The notes below the pieces were generated by a model. The model had not been told where the DNA came from and did not search any database. It worked only from the letters and a program-made list of their open reading frames with translations. From positions 1 to 64,000 of the forward strand of contig NZ_JABXKK010000112.1 of NCBI RefSeq assembly GCF_017115045.1: a stretch of 64,000 nucleotides of DNA, given 5' to 3'. Shown piece after piece: positions 61,775-64,000 of the stretch. The stretch's first letter is position 1, and every line of letters starts with the position of its first letter. The DNA is from Nostoc sp. NMS8. Lineage in GTDB: Bacteria > Cyanobacteriota > Cyanobacteriia > Cyanobacteriales > Nostocaceae. Both the position numbers and the translations under genes were made by a program.

Positions 61775-63214
61775 ATGAGTGCCACTGTCAAAACCTTAGT
61801 CAACCAACCTTACAAGTACGGCTTTGTTACCGACATTGAGTCCGACACCATACCGCGTGGACTAGACGAGGACGTTATCCGCTTGATCTCTTCTAAGAAG
61901 AACGAGCCGCAGTTCATGCTGGACTTTCGCCTCAGAGCTTATCGCCAGTGGCAAAAAATGACGGAACCAACTTGGCCGAATGTCAAGTATCCGCCAATAA
62001 ATTATCAGGATATCATTTATTACTCAGCGCCAAAACGCAAGAAAGAAAAACTAAACAGTCTGGATGAAGTCGATCCAACCCTTTTAGAAACCTTCGAGAA
62101 GTTAGGCATTTCTTTATCTGAACAGAAACGACTGGCCAATGTCGCCGTCGATGCAATTTTCGATAGCGTCTCTGTCGCCACTACATTTAAAGAGAAGCTA
62201 GCGGAAGACGGCGTTATTTTCTGTTCGTTTTCGGAAGCGTTGCAAGAACACCCAGAATTAATCAAAAAATACCTGGGTAGCGTTGTTCCTATTGCTGACA
62301 ATTATTTTGCCGCCTTGAACGCCGCCGTATTTAGCGATGGTTCTTTTGTCTATATTCCTAAAGGCGTAAAATGCCCAATGGAACTCTCTACCTACTTCCG
62401 CATCAACTCTGGTGACACGGGACAATTTGAGCGGACTTTGATTGTTGCTGAAGAAGGTAGTTATGTTTCTTACCTCGAAGGTTGCACTGCACCGATGTAT
62501 GACAGCAACCAGTTGCACGCCGCCGTTGTGGAACTCGTCGCCCTCGATAATGCTGAAATTAAATATTCCACTGTGCAAAACTGGTACGCCGGCGATGCCA
62601 ACGGTAAAGGCGGTATTTACAACTTTGTCACCAAGCGCGGTTTGTGTCAGGGCGTAAATTCCAAGATTTCTTGGACTCAAGTAGAAACAGGTTCGGCAAT
62701 TACTTGGAAATATCCTAGCTGTGTATTAGTGGGTGATAACTCTGTGGGTGAGTTTTACTCGGTGGCGCTGACAAATCACATGCAGCAAGCTGATACGGGT
62801 AGTAAGATGATTCACGTAGGTAAGAATACCCGCAGTACAATTATTTCTAAAGGAATCTCCGCAGGTAAATCCAGCAATAGCTATCGGGGTTTGGTGAAAA
62901 TTAACCCGACAGCGAAAGGGGCGAGAAATTATTCTCAGTGTGACTCAATGTTGATTGGGGATAATGCCCATGCGAATACTTTCCCTTATATCCAGGTGCA
63001 AAATAACGGTGCGAAGGTGGAGCATGAAGCTTCTACTTCTAAGATTGGGGAAGATCAGTTATTTTACTTTGCTCAACGGGGTATTTCTTCAGAAGATGCT
63101 ATTTCGATGATGATTAGCGGCTTCTGTAAGGATGTTTTTAATCAGCTACCGATGGAGTTTGCTGTGGAAGCTGATAAGTTGTTGAGTTTGAAGTTGGAAG
63201 GCAGTGTTGGATAG
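61775..63214 (+). CDS. sufB: Fe-S cluster assembly scaffold SufB
   Basis: 479 residues from ATG 61775 (MSATVKTLVNQPYKYGFVT); the frame opens at 61691 but the extra 28 residues are not conserved. SufB is the core scaffold of the SufBC2D complex. Conserved parts include LRAYRQWQKM, FSEALQEHPELIKKYLGSVVP, AVFSDGSFVYIPKGVKCPMELSTYFRIN, YLEGCTAPMYDSNQLHAAVVELVA and RNYSQCDSMLIGDNAHANTFPYI with the scaffold cysteine. It is the first gene of the operon under SufR control. Confidence 0.97.
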   Translation: MSATVKTLVNQPYKYGFVTDIESDTIPRGLDEDVIRLISSKKNEPQFMLDFRLRAYRQWQKMTEPTWPNVKYPPINYQDIIYYSAPKRKKEKLNSLDEVDPTLLETFEKLGISLSEQKRLANVAVDAIFDSVSVATTFKEKLAEDGVIFCSFSEALQEHPELIKKYLGSVVPIADNYFAALNAAVFSDGSFVYIPKGVKCPMELSTYFRINSGDTGQFERTLIVAEEGSYVSYLEGCTAPMYDSNQLHAAVVELVALDNAEIKYSTVQNWYAGDANGKGGIYNFVTKRGLCQGVNSKISWTQVETGSAITWKYPSCVLVGDNSVGEFYSVALTNHMQQADTGSKMIHVGKNTRSTIISKGISAGKSSNSYRGLVKINPTAKGARNYSQCDSMLIGDNAHANTFPYIQVQNNGAKVEHEASTSKIGEDQLFYFAQRGISSEDAISMMISGFCKDVFNQLPMEFAVEADKLLSLKLEGSVG

Positions 63215-63271
63215 CGTTTGTAGTCAGCACTTTATTGCTGGGAAATCGCTAGAAACCGAAAAGATTAACGC

Positions 63272-63320
63272 TTGTAGTCAGCACTTTAGCGCTGGATAAA
63301 AGCGCTAAAGCGGCTACTAC
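63272..63320. repeat. Inverted repeat in the sufB-sufC spacer
   Basis: GTAGTCAGCACTTTAGCGCT followed, after a nine-base loop, by AGCGCTAAAGCGGCTACTAC, nearly complementary. A partial direct copy (TTGTAGTCAGCACTTTA) lies at about 63220-63236 and another at about 40023. It could form a strong hairpin between the two suf genes. Confidence 0.75.
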
Positions 63321-63344
63321 TAACCAAAAAAGAAGAGAGAAAAA

Positions 63345-64000
63345 ATGATTATTGAAAATAGTGAAGTTGTGCTGTCAGTACGGAATCTGACGGCTAATGT
63401 TGATGGGACACCGATTCTGAAAGGTGTGAATCTGGAGGTGCGATCGGGTGAAATTCATGCGATCATGGGGCCGAATGGTTCTGGTAAGAGTACCTTTTCT
63501 AAGGTGTTGGCTGGGCATCCGGCGTATGAGGTGACTGGCGGTGAGGTGATTTTTCAGGGGAAAAATCTGCTGGAGTTGGAACCGGAGGAACGCGCCAGAA
63601 GTGGTGTATTTTTGGCGTTTCAGTATCCGTTAGAAATTCCGGGTGTGAGCAATTTGGATTTCTTGCGGGTGGCGTACAATTCCCGTCGTAAGGCGCAAGG
63701 TTTAGAGGAAATAGACGCTTTTGATTTTGACGATTTGATTGAGGAAAAGCTGGATGTGGTGAAGATGAATCCCAGTTTTCTCAGTCGGAGTTTGAATGAA
63801 GGGTTTTCTGGTGGTGAGAAAAAGCGGAATGAAATTCTGCAAATGGCGCTACTAGAACCAAAATTGGGAATTTTGGATGAGACTGATTCGGGTTTGGATA
63901 TTGACGCGCTGAGAATTGTAGCCAATGGCGTAAATCAACTGGCAAATCCAAAAAATTCTACAATTTTGATTACCCACTACCAACGGTTACTCGATTATAT
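63345..64000 (+). CDS. sufC: Fe-S assembly ATPase SufC (partial)
   Basis: Starts at ATG 63345 (MIIENSEVVLSVRNLTANVDG) and is cut by the window end after about 218 codons. An ABC-type ATPase without membrane partner: Walker A GPNGSGKST starting at G42, Q-loop FLAFQYPLEIPGVS, signature FSGGEKKRNEILQM, Walker B LGILDETDSGLDIDALR and ITHYQRLLDYI. It pairs with SufB and SufD and powers cluster assembly. It follows sufB after 130 bases that contain an inverted repeat. Confidence 0.95.
   Translation, partial: MIIENSEVVLSVRNLTANVDGTPILKGVNLEVRSGEIHAIMGPNGSGKSTFSKVLAGHPAYEVTGGEVIFQGKNLLELEPEERARSGVFLAFQYPLEIPGVSNLDFLRVAYNSRRKAQGLEEIDAFDFDDLIEEKLDVVKMNPSFLSRSLNEGFSGGEKKRNEILQMALLEPKLGILDETDSGLDIDALRIVANGVNQLANPKNSTILITHYQRLLDY

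Overview
This window is a piece of chromosome from a filamentous, heterocyst-forming cyanobacterium of the Nostoc/Anabaena group. Three things point there. The octamer GCGATCGC (HIP1) occurs throughout. The gene content is photosynthetic: a RuBisCO assembly chaperone Raf1, a Ycf37-like photosystem I factor, two phylloquinone genes (menD, menG), a CcbP-type calcium-binding protein, a CYP120-like P450 and a SufR-regulated suf operon. The spacers are packed with short tandem heptamer repeats (STRR) and small palindromic elements typical of Nostoc. I saw no rRNA, tRNA, CRISPR array, prophage or transposase gene.

Layout. 1-6.1 kb: small membrane and hypothetical genes, then a 21-bp tandem repeat and a two-gene unit consisting of a small partner protein and an NB-ARC STAND ATPase with eight near-identical TPR units. 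6.1-14.6 kb (minus strand): miaB, a dihydroorotase-like gene, a tandem histidine phosphatase, a PilP-like membrane protein and mnmG. 14.9-19.7 kb: an M15 peptidase, a SAM methyltransferase, an SPL-type radical SAM gene and a second methyltransferase-like gene apparently split by one in-frame stop. 19.8-25.7 kb: mscS-type channel, ahcY, a 51-residue membrane protein, menD, folB. 26.6-34.3 kb: REC-PAS-GGDEF diguanylate cyclase, sugar acetyltransferase, ccbP-like gene, P450, Uma2 nuclease, DUF445, menG and a REC-GAF regulator. 35-42.7 kb: raf1, aqpZ, a MarR regulator with matching palindromic operators and its likely target (a 4Fe-4S/SCP2 fusion), and a UvrD/Rep-type helicase. 42.9-51.4 kb: rpmI-rplT, a periplasmic binding protein, ycf37-like gene, copper amine oxidase, cyclophilin, mutS. 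52-60.6 kb: histidine kinase, phoD, an orphan ABC ATPase and several small proteins. 60.7-64 kb: sufR divergent from sufB-sufC, with sufC cut by the window edge.

How genes work together. Most of the window is housekeeping: translation and tRNA modification (rpmI, rplT, miaB, mnmG), methyl cycle (ahcY), phylloquinone (menD, menG), folate (folB), Fe-S assembly (suf) and mismatch repair (mutS). The accessory parts are the STAND pair and the MarR/4Fe-4S-SCP2 pair. The most striking genome-level pattern is that mobile or expanding repeats enter genes. STRR tracts lie in frame inside the dihydroorotase-like gene, the helicase and mutS. A palindromic repeat lies in frame inside the Uma2 gene. Heptamers supply the stop codon of sufR, menG and the REC-GAF gene. 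One 37-bp repeat supplies the Shine-Dalgarno and GTG start of two unrelated genes, miaB and the ABC ATPase.
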